Shown here: in pieces, positions 34,258 through 44,984 of the stretch
Position numbering within the stretch: the first letter of the stretch is position 1
How the letters are laid out: the number at the start of each line of letters is the position of its first letter
Source: Rhodosporidiobolus odoratus
Taxonomy: Eukaryota; Basidiomycota; Microbotryomycetes; Sporidiobolales; Sporidiobolaceae
Reading direction: 5' to 3'
NCBI GenBank assembly: GCA_034387635.1
Contig: JAOANU010000004.1
Coordinates: 1,488,001 to 1,552,000, forward strand
Length of the DNA stretch: 64,000 nt
Made by a program: the position numbers and the translations under genes
The notes under the pieces: model-generated
What the model saw: only the letters and a program-made list of their open reading frames with translations
The model's database searches: none
Told to the model about the DNA's origin: nothing

Positions 34258-35767
34258 TCATTCCCTCTCCCCGACAACCCCCTCCCCTGTCGGTCCCGTC
34301 CCGCTCAATAAAGGCGTCCTCTCCCCTTCTCCTGCATCCGCACCTTCCAATGCCCTTGCCGCCGCATTCGGCGAGTTCCCCAATGCCGCTTGCCGTTGTC
34401 GTCCGAGATCCTCGACTGCCGAGAGCATCGCTTCACTGGTCTTCTCGACGAGCGCGGCGATGGACTCGGAGGATGAATCGTAGGAGGTGGTTGAGATGGG
34501 TGGGAGGACTGGGAGGGCAATCGGGTTTGTCAGTCACAGGGCCTCTGATGTAAGTCTAGCTCGAGTGCCAGGCCGTCAGCTTTGGCGCCACAGCAAGGCA
34601 TGACGAGCGAAGACTAGACCAAAAGCGGGCGAGGCAGGCAAGATTCGAGCAAAGAAGAGGGAAATGGGCCGCACCTCGAACAACCACCTCCCCACCATCG
34701 AACCTCCCTTTCCGCGAGTGATACACATGCGCATAGTTCTCGCACACAATCGGAACGATGGGCACGCCAGCCTGTACGGCCAAGTGGAAGGCGCCCTTTT
34801 TGAGGGGAAGGAGAGAGGGAACGGGGGAGGCGGATCGGGTGCCTTCGGGAAAGATGAAGAGGGAGAGCTGCGAGCAAGGAGCATTGTCAGCCTGCAAGTA
34901 CGATGAAACAAGGTGAAAAATCAGAAGGATAAGGGCAAGTAGACGCACATCTTTTCGCTTCATTTCCTTGCCTACCCGTTCCATCACCTTGACTGCGTCT
35001 TCTCGCTTACTCCGGTTGACAAAGACTGCGTCGCTGAGGTACATCCATTGCCCGAGTAGCGGCATATATTTGAGCGAAGCCTTGGCCATGATGGAAGCGC
35101 GGCGGGGGAAGATGCGGCCGAGGTCTTATGTGATGTGACGCAAAATGCGGAAGGATAGGCGGAATAGGGTAGGTGAAGGAGCGATCGGTGAGCGAAGAGG
35201 GAGGGGGCGAGGAAAGGACGGACGGTGTCAGTAGAGCTTAGCGGAACAAGGGAGTCAGGAAGGGTGAGAGGGAAGACACGCACAGAGGATGTCAAGCATC
35301 GTCTGGTGGTTTCCGACCATGACAACTGGTCCCTGTCCCTCCCTCTTCCTCTTCTCCAAATCCAGATGTTCCTCACCCTCCACCCTGAACGTAATCCCCA
35401 ATAACCCACTCGTGCTCTTCCAGAAGCTTCTGGCGACGACATAGTTGACATCGCCCTTCTTGCCCATGACTGCCATCGAGACGGCGACTACCAACCCCCA
35501 GATGGAATTGGTCGCGAGGCCCAAGAGGAAAGTGGTCAGGCGGACGTAGTATCGAACGGGGCGGAAGAACTTGCTGAGCATGACGGCGGCGGGTACAGAG
35601 GCGATGAGAGCGGAGGGTAACGAGGTTGTTGCCAGGAGGGAAGATGGGAGGAATGAGGACAAGCGGGAGAGGGCCATGTACAGGAGGATTGAGAGGACGA
35701 GCGAGTGAAAGGTTGGGACTAGGTGGCCCGGGTCGTCTCTTGTGGCCTGAGACGGAGTACTGGGCAT
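34258..35767 (-). CDS. 1-acyl-sn-glycerol-3-phosphate acyltransferase (Slc1/AGPAT type)
   Basis: Acylates lysophosphatidate to phosphatidate in the ER membrane. The protein begins MPSTPSQATRDD (35767) with hydrophobic segments (VLSILLYMALSRL, a central MLSKFFRPVRYYVRL and WGLVVAVSMAVMG). The catalytic block is VVMVGNHQTMLDIL, which carries the NHxxxxD motif split by an intron directly after it. Next come YLGRIFPRRASIMAKASLKY, FVNRSKREDAVKVM, FIFPEGTRS (the phosphate-binding FPEGTR box) and VPIVPIVCENY. The C-terminal exon gives VLPPISTTSYDSSSESIAAL and a regulatory-looking tail ending with the stop at 34258. At least five exons splice in phase and the motif set is complete. It runs parallel to the TTC27 gene, with about 380 bp between them. 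Confidence 0.92.
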
Positions 35768-36500
35768 AGAGCGTGTTCGCCTACACCCTGATTGAGGCGG
35801 GTGAGGTTGCTGTAGTTGCGGAACTTGAGAGAGGGGAAAGTCGATCGCGATGAGGTGAACGAGCGGTAGTAGGTGGGGCGGAATGCGTTTGAGAGCCGCC
35901 GAGAACTCCTAGCTAGCCGCCGTGTTTCTGCTGGTTATGAATAGAACGAAGAGCGGGACATCGACTCCGTCAAGTTCACGTCCAACTTCGCGTCCCCCAA
36001 CGTGGACCCCCTATCCCTCTTGTTTTTTAGTTACTGTCACCACCACGTCCTTCCTTTGGTCCAAGGTGAAGCCTCAGATCCACCTATTGGCCTTGCCAGC
36101 CTGTCCGTTGGTGAGTTGAAGCAAAATAACACCAACTTGGCCCCCTTTTTGAGAAGGTCGCGCCTTTTTTCCTTCTTTTCTCCTTCACCACAGCCTCTCC
36201 TGCCTTGGGAGTTGCGGCACTCTGTAGCTGAGTACGATATCGTGCAGTCTCCCCGCAAGCCTTATCATCCGTAGGCGAACGCTCGCGTGATAAAGAGAAC
36301 TGAAAAAAAATGTGCATTAGGCTCGGTAGGTATGGTACTCTCTTCCGATGCTGGGTTGGAGGAAAAGCGAGGTGAAAGGGGTAGACAGGCTGGAAGAGGA
36401 TGTCGAGGGAAATGGTGCGAGATGGAGGTGGTGCGTACAGCTTTCATGCTCTCTTGACGGCGCGACAACAGCTCGCTGACCTTGACTTAACGTATATCGG
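35768..36500. other. Intergenic with a near-copy of the dispersed motif
   Basis: A plus-strand frame from about 35940 (ERDIDSVKFTSNFAS...) may be an exon but has no family signature. TTGAGAAGGTCG (one mismatch) lies at 36149-36160; its left flank TTGGCCCCC resembles the flank of the copy at 509 (TTTGCCCC). Confidence 0.3.
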
Positions 36501-36509
36501 GTAGGCGAG

Positions 36510-36823
36510 GGAAGGGCCCTCTCAAGATTTCGACCTCGCATTGGCAGCTTCTCGGGCATTCCCTTGGTCCTCCCTCGACTTCAGACCCCTCTTCGTCCGT
36601 ATCAGCCGATCCTTCCTCATTGCTGGGCAACCTAGACTGGGCAGTCACCTACTTCTCCTCCACCCTCTTCACCCCCGCTGGCTTGGACATCTATGCTTGA
36701 ACTCCCGACGCCCTGAGCCAGGAACACGTCGAGAAGCTCATTGACAGGCTCAAGGGACTGGGTGGCGACATCGAAGAATTGGTCAAGGATGGAGGCATGT
36801 TCAGGGTGCCGTTTTCTTCGTGA
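36510..36823 (+). pseudogene. Unrecognised exon or gene remnant with an in-frame stop
   Basis: A plus-strand frame reads NLDWAVTYFSSTLFTPAGL, continues through a TGA at 36698-36700, and goes on in the same frame as ALSQEHVEKLIDRLKGLGGD and KDGGMFRVPFSS to a TGA at 36821. Both sides look coding (amphipathic helix after the stop). No GT donor is available to remove the stop cleanly. It is either a decayed gene or a final exon starting at the cag just before GAACACGTC (about 36,720). No family was recognised. Confidence 0.3.
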
Positions 36824-37040
36824 TCGCTTTCTGCTTCCCGTTTGTACAGCCTGTCGCTTACCTTTGTTACCACTCTATTTTGGTTTGTAGATGTTCTTGA
36901 TGCAGCAGTAAGAGCTGTTGTTTGATATCCAGCTCTTTCTCTCTCATCTGATATCTCTCCTAAGACGTGGGCACTGGACCAGCGACAAACCTGGATCCAT
37001 CCTCAGCCCTAGCCTACTCCGCCTCCTAACACTATCCTGA

Positions 37041-37684
37041 TCATACTCTATCCCCCGAGCGGCCCTCGACCACTTGCGACGCCGCCATCGCATCCTCCGC
37101 TTTGTCCACCGCATGCTCTTCTCTCCGTGCCGGCTGGGCATGCGGTACAGTCTTGACGCGCACTGCAGGGTCGGGATCGAGATTCGGCACCTGTTTAAAG
37201 AACAGAAGACGAGATCAGCAGCAAAATTGGATCGATCAGTCAGCGGAGAAAAGTCGGCAGGCAGAATCGCAAAAGCTAGAAATGTTACTTACGGGAGAGA
37301 ATAAACTGATGAGACATTCTTGAAGTGGAGGAGGAAAGGCTTGCCTGCGGTCTGCATTGCTACTCGAGTCTTACGGCTGCCTAGAGATCCACCGAATCAA
37401 CAGACGACTCCCTCAGACCCTTCACACGGCGCAACAAGCCTGTCCCCGGTCCGCCTCGACGCTCTCGCATGAAGATCCCGCCGGCATCGTACAGGAGCGC
37501 TGCGCGGGTGCTTGTGCTCTACTCACCGGCCCTCCTATCAACGTGACGCCGTCTGAAGTGCAAACGCGAGGCGGGGAGGTGGGCCGGAGTGAGAGAGAGG
37601 ACCAAGGCGACAACGACGATGCGCCCAAATGAGGGAGGCAGCACGTGTGCCGCTGTGCGAGGGACGGCAGTAGTGGTGGGCATG
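37041..37684 (-). CDS. Possible small protein, 2-3 exons
   Basis: A candidate N-terminal exon from the ATG at 37684 reads MPTTTAVPRTAAHVLPPSFG followed by a hydrophobic stretch (RIVVVALVLSL). A candidate last exon after a ttaaacag acceptor reads VPNLDPDPAVRVKTVPHAQP and ends ...GRSGDRV with the stop at 37041. The intron at gtaagtaac (about 37290) is canonical. The intermediate exon is uncertain. No family was recognised; a small single-span membrane protein is possible. Confidence 0.28.
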
Positions 37685-38267
37685 TCAATTGCGGACCATG
37701 TCGCTCGCCTGCTCGTAAGTCAGCACTTTTCCTCTTGTATTTCTCCCTCGCCTCGCTCGCTCCGCCTGTGCGGTTTCCCCATCGATTGGCAACTCCATCT
37801 TCCATGCTCTCTGTCTCCTCCATTCTGAGTGCACGACGCAAGTACGCCATCTTAACATCGGGAGAGATCCGAAGAGATGGCGGACCGAACAGCAGCTTAC
37901 TTGCCCTGGACGGGACTAGCAGCATGTATGTCAGCATGCTGAATCCTTCCCGCAACTTCCGCTCCTCAATCGTCTTGAGCAGTAAGTAATCTGCCTACTC
38001 GCCAACTCTTCCTCTTGTATGAGCGGCAACGTGACCCGACGCAGCCAACCCGGCCGGCTCTTTCCGACTCACCCGCAGCCTTCTTATCGCTTCTTGTCCT
38101 ACTTGCTCTTGCTCTCCTCTGCTTGTTCACTCGCGAAGGCTTTACCGCCGTCTGCCTCCTCTTCCCCTTGCGCCCTCGCACCGTCTCTGCCGCTACAACA
38201 CCTTTTTCTGCTGCGCCTCCCTCATCTCTTCTCTGCTGTGCACATAAGCCCGTGCGTCCAGACAATC

Positions 38268-40066
38268 ATGACCACCATTTGCATCTCTACCGCACCTGCA
38301 TTGGACGCCACCATAGCCGCTGCTACTGCCAACTACAACAACATCCCTCGCCTTGTCTTTGCCGCCGCCACTTCGTCTGAACCTGTCCTCTACTCCGGCC
38401 ACGGCGGCTGGGCGCGACTCCCTTCGATTCCTTACCGACTAGCTGAAGAAGGCGAACCCATCCAGGCAGACTCAATTTTTGAGCTGTACTCCTGCACCAA
38501 ACTCGTCGGGTCAATCGCCGCCTTACAACTAGTCAAGAAGGGCCTCATCGGGCTAGACAATGACGCAGCGCGGTATGTGCCGGAGCTCAGCGAGGTCAAG
38601 GTCCTCGTGGGGTTTGATGAGCAGGATGAGCCGCTACCGGAGGAAAAGAACGGGGTCGTGACCGTTAGGATGCTGCTCACCCACACGAGCGGGTTCGTAT
38701 ACTGGTTCCACGACATACCGAGTTACATGAAGCTGTGTCAGAAGCTGGGAGTTGGGGAGAGTCCGTATGGTGAAAAGGCAACTCCGGTATGTGATCCATC
38801 CTCTGTCTCTGCCTCCCTCGAGTATGCTTCGCTGACCAGACATTCGCCGGTCTACAGAAATGGCTCTACAAGATGCCACTTTTCGCGTAAGCCTCGCTCT
38901 CACAAGTTTTTTTTTTTTTTGGCTCCAGACCGAGGTGCCCCAACATTACTGCGCAGTCAACCCGGCTCACGCTGGATTTACGGCACTTCCATTGACTGGC
39001 TCACCAAAATCGTGGAAAACTTGAGCAAGCTATCCCTTGAGGAGTACCTCCAGCAGAACATCTTCGGGTGAGCCTTATTTCTCTCTCTGCCCCGCGCACT
39101 TTTTTCTGCCACCCCTTTTCCGTTACACGGACAGGCTGTTTAGACCGTCTTTTCTCCTTGGCAGTCCTCTCTCCATTACCGTCGACCGCTGGAGGAGTGG
39201 AAGGACACGGTCGTACCCGAAGACTGGCCCAAGGTCGAGCGACTTTGGGAAATGGCGACCAAGGGGGGTCCAGCTGGAGAGACTGAGGAGAGACAGTTCC
39301 GCTTTATCAATGTTGAAGGAGCTAATCAAGGTTAAAGGGTTTCAGGTTCCTCCTGCTGAGTACGCTTACGTCCTCTCCTCATCCTCCTCCGTGAAACGAC
39401 ATGTAGGGCACAAGCTAATTGTAGTCCTCATGATTCTTGCCCCGTTGCACCGGTAACAGGCTCGAAGGAACATTGCTTGAATGTCCATTCGTGGCGGATG
39501 TCGCAGTCATAGGCGTATGGGTTGAAGAAGACGCCACTGAGTACCCTCGAGCATACGGTGCGTCTTTCGACTTCCCTCCCACAGCCCCTAACCTCTCACG
39601 TCGCCATCCTCAACCGACTGATTTCTCCTCTTTTCTTTCCCCGATGCACAGTTGTCCTGTCTGCTGAAGGCAAGTCCAAACGCGAATCCATCACCGCCAT
39701 TCATCCCTGGACGAAAGGCAAAGTCGCGCATTACCAGCAGCTGAAAGGGTGCGACGCGGTCCATCTACCCCTCTTTCTGGCACTCGCGCTACACTGCAAG
39801 CGCAGCTTGACTGACCATTTATGCGGCTCGGTCCGCAATCGGAACGCAGATGTCTCAAGCTTGTGGAGACGATTCCCAAGTCGCCTGCAGGCAAGATCCT
39901 GCGTCGAAGTGAGCCATATTCTTTCCCATCTCTCGTTGGCGGCCCGACCAGGAGTTCAGTCAAAGCTTGCTGACGTGTCTCATCTGGTCGCCCTGCAGTC
40001 CTTCGGGATGAAGTCAAGAAAGAACAGGCATCCGAGGAAGCTGCAAGACAGGGTGCCAAGCTCTAA
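38268..40066 (+). pseudogene. Chimera: truncated beta-lactamase-type hydrolase joined to a CoA-ligase C-terminus
   Basis: The 5' part (ATG 38268) is a class C beta-lactamase/esterase-type serine hydrolase: SIFELYSCTKLVG carries the S-x-x-K nucleophile and RWIYGTSIDW the tyrosine motif, with clean introns at 38787 and 38890. It breaks off after LSLEEYLQQNIFG, where roughly the last 150 residues of the family should follow. From about 39,310 the sequence is instead the C-terminal subdomain of an adenylate-forming CoA ligase (4-coumarate/fatty-acyl type): KELIKVKGFQVPPAE, LEGTLLECPFVADVAVIGVW, HPWTKGKVAHYQQLKG and PKSPAGKILRR (the catalytic lysine loop). It ends GAKL, a peroxisomal PTS1-like tripeptide AKL, at 40064-40066. 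All ligase introns are in phase. The 70-codon bridge between the parts is open but matches neither family. Neither enzyme can be functional as it stands. Confidence 0.7.
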
Positions 40067-40880
40067 GTGATGAGCACGAATCCGGTGTCTGTATATATCT
40101 TGTCGGTTCGTATTGCTTTGCCCTGTATCGAGTTCTGTTTACCCCGTGCCTCGCTGACCCTCTCTCTTCACGGCAGGCCTTGTCTGACCACTACTATGGC
40201 TCTCGGTATGTGTCGGACCTGTCCATAAGCCTGAAGCTGCACGGGAACTATTTTGCCTCTTTGCCATTTCCTCCTCATGAGTGTTTACGTTTCCTCCTCT
40301 TCCGTTTGCCGACTTTCAGACTGCAACTTTCCTATCGCGGTTAGCTACAGGCAGCATGATGCTGCTCAGGCAGTGTCACCCTTGTGGCTCGTCTAGGCCA
40401 CCCCTGCGAAACCAGGATAGACCTTCCTCTCACTTGATCATTCCGGTCTCTGACCTGTCTTTTCTCTCGCTTTCCCCTCTCGGAGGCACTTCAACACGCT
40501 TATATTCCCCTTAGCCTCTTCACTCCAAGGTTTGCGGCGCAGGATATCACTTTACGAGCATGTCTATCAATACTACTCCCTGCGACGCTAAGTGCACTTG
40601 CTGTTCACCTTTCGGCTACAGCCTCCGCTTGCGGTTCCCAGCAATGACTCCTGGTACCCGGCTGCAATGTTGTGTCTGTAGCTCTTGAGTTCAGACCCGG
40701 CAGAACCGGGATAGCTCTCTTTTCCCTTCTCCTCTTGGATACTCGTGTTATTCCTTTGCTCTTTCACATAAGTCTTTCTACTGTTACTCGCGGCTCGATA
40801 TAAATCACGAGAGCGCCTGAGCCGAGTCCTGTCCCCCTCCTGCCTGTAATGGAGGCCCGCAGAACTTGGACGTGGGAGAA
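40067..40880. other. Intergenic, left flank of the Crypton
   Basis: 0.8 kb with no gene seen. It includes the ligase 3' UTR and pyrimidine-rich sequence, and ends at the left junction repeat of the Crypton. Confidence 0.35.
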
Positions 40881-40967
40881 ATGACCTTCTCAATCCCGCG
40901 AGTCCGGACTCGCCGCCTCCGAGAGACGCCGAGTCCGGTTCGAGTCCTGCTCACATCGGCCGGACTC
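40877..40967. promoter_or_regulatory. Left end of the Crypton: direct repeat and recombinase-site candidates
   Basis: AGAAATGACCTTCTCAATCC is followed 3 bp later by palindrome GAGTCCGGACTC (40900-40911), then GAGTCCGG (40931-40938) and CCGGACTC (40960-40967). A central core flanked by inverted half-sites is how tyrosine recombinases usually bind DNA. Confidence 0.6.
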
Positions 40968-43900
40968 GTGTATTGATAATTGCAATTCACAATGAGCGTT
41001 GCAATTGAGAACTTCACATCTCAATCTGCGCTGTCGTTGTATGCATGAAATAGGTAACTGTAACATTATACCCTCCTTGTAAGGTCAGGCCCCGCTTCCA
41101 GCTTATCTCCCTCTCTTCCGCACAGTATGCCTCCTGCTCGAAATCGTCGCGCGCGTGCAACAGAAGGCGTCAGCCCTACAACTAGTGCACCGAGTTCCGG
41201 TGTCAACATCTCGCAGCTCACGAGTCAGAACATCCTAGCCGAAATCCGCCTCCGGGAAGCTACGTCTCAGATCCGACAGCAACATGCCGATGCTCGACCC
41301 AGAACAACCAGGCTACAGTACGAACCCAAGCAGGCAGAGTTTAAGTTGTGGTGTGATCAGCAAGGCTTTGCAGGTTTAAGCGCGTGAGTTTGTTCTCCTC
41401 CCCTCCATGCAGTGTTTTCTTGCTGACACCTGCTTGTTGATAGGCAAGCTGTGACGGGCGAGAAACTCGCGCTCTTCCTCATGGAAGAGGTCGTCAATCG
41501 CCCACCGCGCAAGACTGGACCAAAACCGAAGCCGGCCAAGAAGCGAGCACCTTCGAAGACGAAGAAGAAGGCAGCAACCGCTCCTGTTGAGGGAGAGGAG
41601 GGTGATGGTTCCGATGGAGATGTACAGAATGATGGTCCCTCAACCTGTGCGTGCCTCTGCTGGCCATTCTCTCCGACAAAGCTGCTGACTTTCGCATCCC
41701 CGCTTTAATTGTCCCCTTCGCCAATTCTCTCGCCTCTTATGTCCCGCAGCGAGCAAGACCGTTTCAGCCTCGGTCATTGACACCTACGTAGCGGCCGTTG
41801 TTGACCTCTGGAAACAGCAGCGGGCAGAGGGAGTGAACGGCTTCCCTCATCCCGGTGAGTGGCCGGCGGTGAAGCAGCTACGGGAACTTACGGCGGCCAA
41901 GAAGCACGAGCGGAAGCGCAAGGAGTATGTCGACCGCGGTATTGGTACGCTGCTCGCTATATCGGTGGTATTCACGCTCCTCTTAACCCTTTCCTTCCGA
42001 CAGGCTCCTTGCAAGACGGGTACACCTCACTCGATCAGTTCAAGGCTTTCCTGAAGGCAGGCTTCGCTCGAGAGACTGCTGAAGGGCTACGGGACCGGCT
42101 TGCGTACTGCCTCGGGCACTACGGCTTACTCCGAAGCAACAACATCCTCCCTATCGAGTTGACCGATCTCTCCACCGTCGAGCTCAAGAACGAAGGGCCG
42201 ACGCCCTGTCATGTTGTGCTTGCATTGCTCGACCATGGGATGACAAATCAGGAGGGTAGGCAAGAGTATGCTTCCTTCGCTCGTCACGCCGATTTCGAGG
42301 CATGCGGGGTTAGCGCGCTGGCATTGTACCTCTTCTATCGGTAAATACCCTTGCTTCTCCCTTCCTATAATTGCTTGCTAACATCTCTGTCTTGTGATCT
42401 GCCTGTCTGTTCACCTGTCTCTCCACCACCCGACCTTGATAGCCTACACATTGCTGAAGAACGCTTTTACCTTACGACACCTCGTTCCCCTCTTTCGCTG
42501 CATCCTCTGAATGGTTCGACCTGAAGCTCTGCTCTCAGCGGCTGGCCCGCTTTTTGAAGTCGCCTACAACTCTTTCCTACAAGCCACCAACCGCGACCTC
42601 AAAGCCGTCGGAATGACGACCAAAGCTAAGACCCACGTTTTCCGTGGCAGTGGGTCTCGCATGGCGGATCTAGATGGAGCAAACAAGTACGACATCCGGA
42701 AGCACGGGCGGTGGAACGCGGACGCGGTGGACCGGTGCTACTTGGTTGGGATTGCGAGGGAGGTGGCGAGGGTTCAGGCTGGCTTTGATGCGAAGGGAGG
42801 CACCTACTTCCTGAAGTGGGATATCCCGATACCCGAAGAGCTGGAGCGGCAGATATTCCCCGAGGCGGATGAGTGGTGCGCTGCATTTTCTCTTCTTTCC
42901 GCATGTTCTATTTCGGGGTTTTCTTGTCATTCTCCCTCTCCTTCCCCTCTCAGCTACCATTGCTCAAGCTCGACTACTACAGTACACTGACATATACTCT
43001 GTCCTCCTTCCATATACCGCCTATGATTGCCTCAATGATCATCTCCGGCTTCACCCTTTCGCCTTTTCTACCCTGATCTGATACTGCTCAACCGCACACC
43101 GCAACTCGTTCCCCATGCGACAATCAACCTCGTCCAGGCTTCGGCGTCAAGAAACCGGGGATAGAGTTGAGCAAACCATTTGCGCCGGCGGTTTCCTCCG
43201 CCTCCTGATCTTCCTTCGTCGCGTCATCCTCCAAGACGCCGCCTGCCTTCGCCCTATCTACCCTTCGCACCCTCTCTTCTCTCATCATCTCTTCAAGGAT
43301 CCGCTTTTCACCACTTTTGAAGGGCAAATGAAGCGTCATCTCGAAACCGTCGAAGATCCAATCCAGCTTCAGCTTCAGTCTCTCCTTCCACATCTCACCG
43401 AGTTCATCACCAACAGCTTCGCCGCTCAGAATCAGCAACAGCAAGCTACTCAAAATGTTATTGCCTCGCTCCAAGCCGAGGTTGCTAAGGCCAACGCTTC
43501 CACCCACAACTTCCTTTCCGACATCCTCTCCGGCGCCGTCACGCTCCGCCTCCAAGCTGAAATTTCGCCCTCGTCCTCTTCCTCTACGACGTCTGCTCTC
43601 GCTGTTTCCTCCTCCGCCAGTTCCGCCGCCATTGCAACTACCTCCGTTACCGCCTCCGCCACCGCCTCCTCTTCCGGCACTGCCTCGACTTCCACGACTG
43701 CCACAACTGCGGCTCACACCGGCTTCTCCATGAGTCGCACCATCACCACGGTTGATCAGGCCTGGAGGGAATGGACCAAGGGGTTGGGGAATTTGCCGAG
43801 TGTGGAGGAGGTTTGGCCGGAAGGATCAGAAGCGCTGTCCGCCATGAAGAAGGTGGAAAAGGATAGGAAGTTCTATCTCAGGCGATTGGTGATCATCAGT

Positions 43901-44669
43901 CGAGTGCGGCACATCATGCAGTACTACGAGGTTGCGGAGGAGCGGGCGGTCAAAACCGTCGAGGAGTTCCGGATCTCGCTTCCGAACAAATCCCTCGACA
44001 ACCTCCGCAAGATTCTGCCGAAGAGACTCCGATGCCGATATTCCTCTTGTATAGGTCCGTTGCTCTTCCATTTTTCTGTAGTATAGCTGTCATCGTCATT
44101 CCATTTTGTTCTTTCTCCCGCCTGCGCTGTCTGCATGGATCGACTCTTTGCTCAGACCACTGGCTGGGGTCCTGACCTGCATTACAGAGTGTCTCTACTG
44201 TTCCGTTGCGTTTGTGAGCAGCGCTGCTGTCGTAGAACGGCGAGACGATATTGCGGGAAGCTGGCAAGGATGAGCGAATTAGCGTATACTCGCGGCAAAA
44301 GGAGAGCTTACTTGACACGTACCTTGTAGCGCTACTGCTCCGTCAGTCTGACTCTCTCTGCCGCAAGTGTGGGTCGACGCCGATTACTGAGAGCGAAAGA
44401 GGGAAGGGAAATGGGGGGTGCTTCGTGCTTCGTAGACGCTTTATGGGATGCTAAGAGAAGCGCGGTAATACTAAAGGGAATACTTTGTAGCTTGCTGATG
44501 CCTTTTCAAGCAGACCGAACAGAGAGAAGAGGACATGAAGGGCATGAAGGGCTGAGAGAGATTATAGACTAGCATTACGGACTCACATACAAGACCGAGT
44601 CCGGACTCTATGTGCGTGAGAGTATATAATGTTACCTTCTCAATCCAGTCTGAATGACCTTCTCAATCC
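40881..44669 (+). mobile_element. Crypton (tyrosine-recombinase DNA transposon), about 3.8 kb
   Basis: Element limits are proposed from a 16-bp perfect direct repeat, ATGACCTTCTCAATCC, at 40881-40896 and 44654-44669. Just inside each end lies the same perfect palindrome GAGTCCGGACTC (40900-40911 and 44597-44608), with further half-sites (GAGTCCGG at 40931, CCGGACTC at 40960, CGGACTC near 44578) and a shared CTCACAT. Between them is one spliced gene of the Ndc10_II/GCR1_C recombinase type. Fungal Cryptons (CryptonF) are known to encode a tyrosine recombinase with a GCR1_C DNA-binding domain and to lack terminal inverted repeats and transposase. The boundary assignment is my inference from sequence symmetry. 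Confidence 0.75.
41127..44086 (+). CDS. Crypton tyrosine recombinase with GCR1_C DNA-binding domain
   Basis: The start at 41127 reads MPPARNRRARATEGVSPTT. Exon 1 (to 41384) contains RLQYEPKQAEFKLWCDQQGF, the core-binding domain typical of fungal Ndc10-like recombinases; exon 2 has EKLALFLMEEVVNRP and a basic Lys/Pro linker; exon 3 has VIDTYVAAVVDLWKQQ. The catalytic exons give RDRLAYCLGHYGLLRSNNI, FRGSGSRMADLDGA, IRKHGRWNADAVDRCYL and QIFPEADEW, the R..R-H-x-x-R-x..Y layout of tyrosine recombinases. After a 260-bp intron the protein continues GGFLRLLIFLRRVILQDAA, a Ser/Thr/Ala-rich linker and a GCR1_C domain (SMSRTITTVDQAWREWTKGL). An apparent frameshift of one or two bases lies near 42526-42534, between WFDLKL and LSAAGPLFEVAYN, so this copy may be inactive. 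Confidence 0.78.
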
Positions 44670-44670
44670 A
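44574..44670. promoter_or_regulatory. Right end of the Crypton: palindrome and doubled junction repeat
   Basis: CGGACTC and then GAGTCCGGACTC (44597-44608) precede two tandem copies of the junction repeat: TTACCTTCTCAATCCAGTCT at 44632 and TGACCTTCTCAATCCAGTCT at 44655, 23 bp apart with one difference. Confidence 0.6.
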
Positions 44671-44984
44671 GTCTCGCATGTTTCCATCGGGCTGGCATAG
44701 AACTCTCTTGGTCTGTGGCCGAGAAAGCGAACACAGCCCGTACAAAGTGACCATGAAGTTTGCAACTCGAAAAGAGAGTATCGACTACGGAAAGAGATAT
44801 CAGCTACAAGTTTGGTGGCTATCGAAGTATGGGTAACAGACCAACGGATACTCAAGGGAGAAGCAGAGGGAATGGAGTATGTGGACTAGTGGAGGGGCAC
44901 AATTACACAAACAAGCAGGAGGGAAACCGGCGTGAACGAGGCAGTGAACTGATGAAGACGAACTGACAAAGCGCAGCACTGACC

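Noticed and set aside
38908..38925. T-rich homopolymer in the hydrolase locus
   Set aside because: It sits directly before an AG acceptor and serves as the polypyrimidine tract of that intron.
40937..40947. GGTTCGAGTCC, a perfect tRNA B-box, at the left Crypton end
   Set aside because: No A-box or acceptor-stem pairing upstream at tRNA distance. The bases are part of the repeated GAGTCC half-sites.
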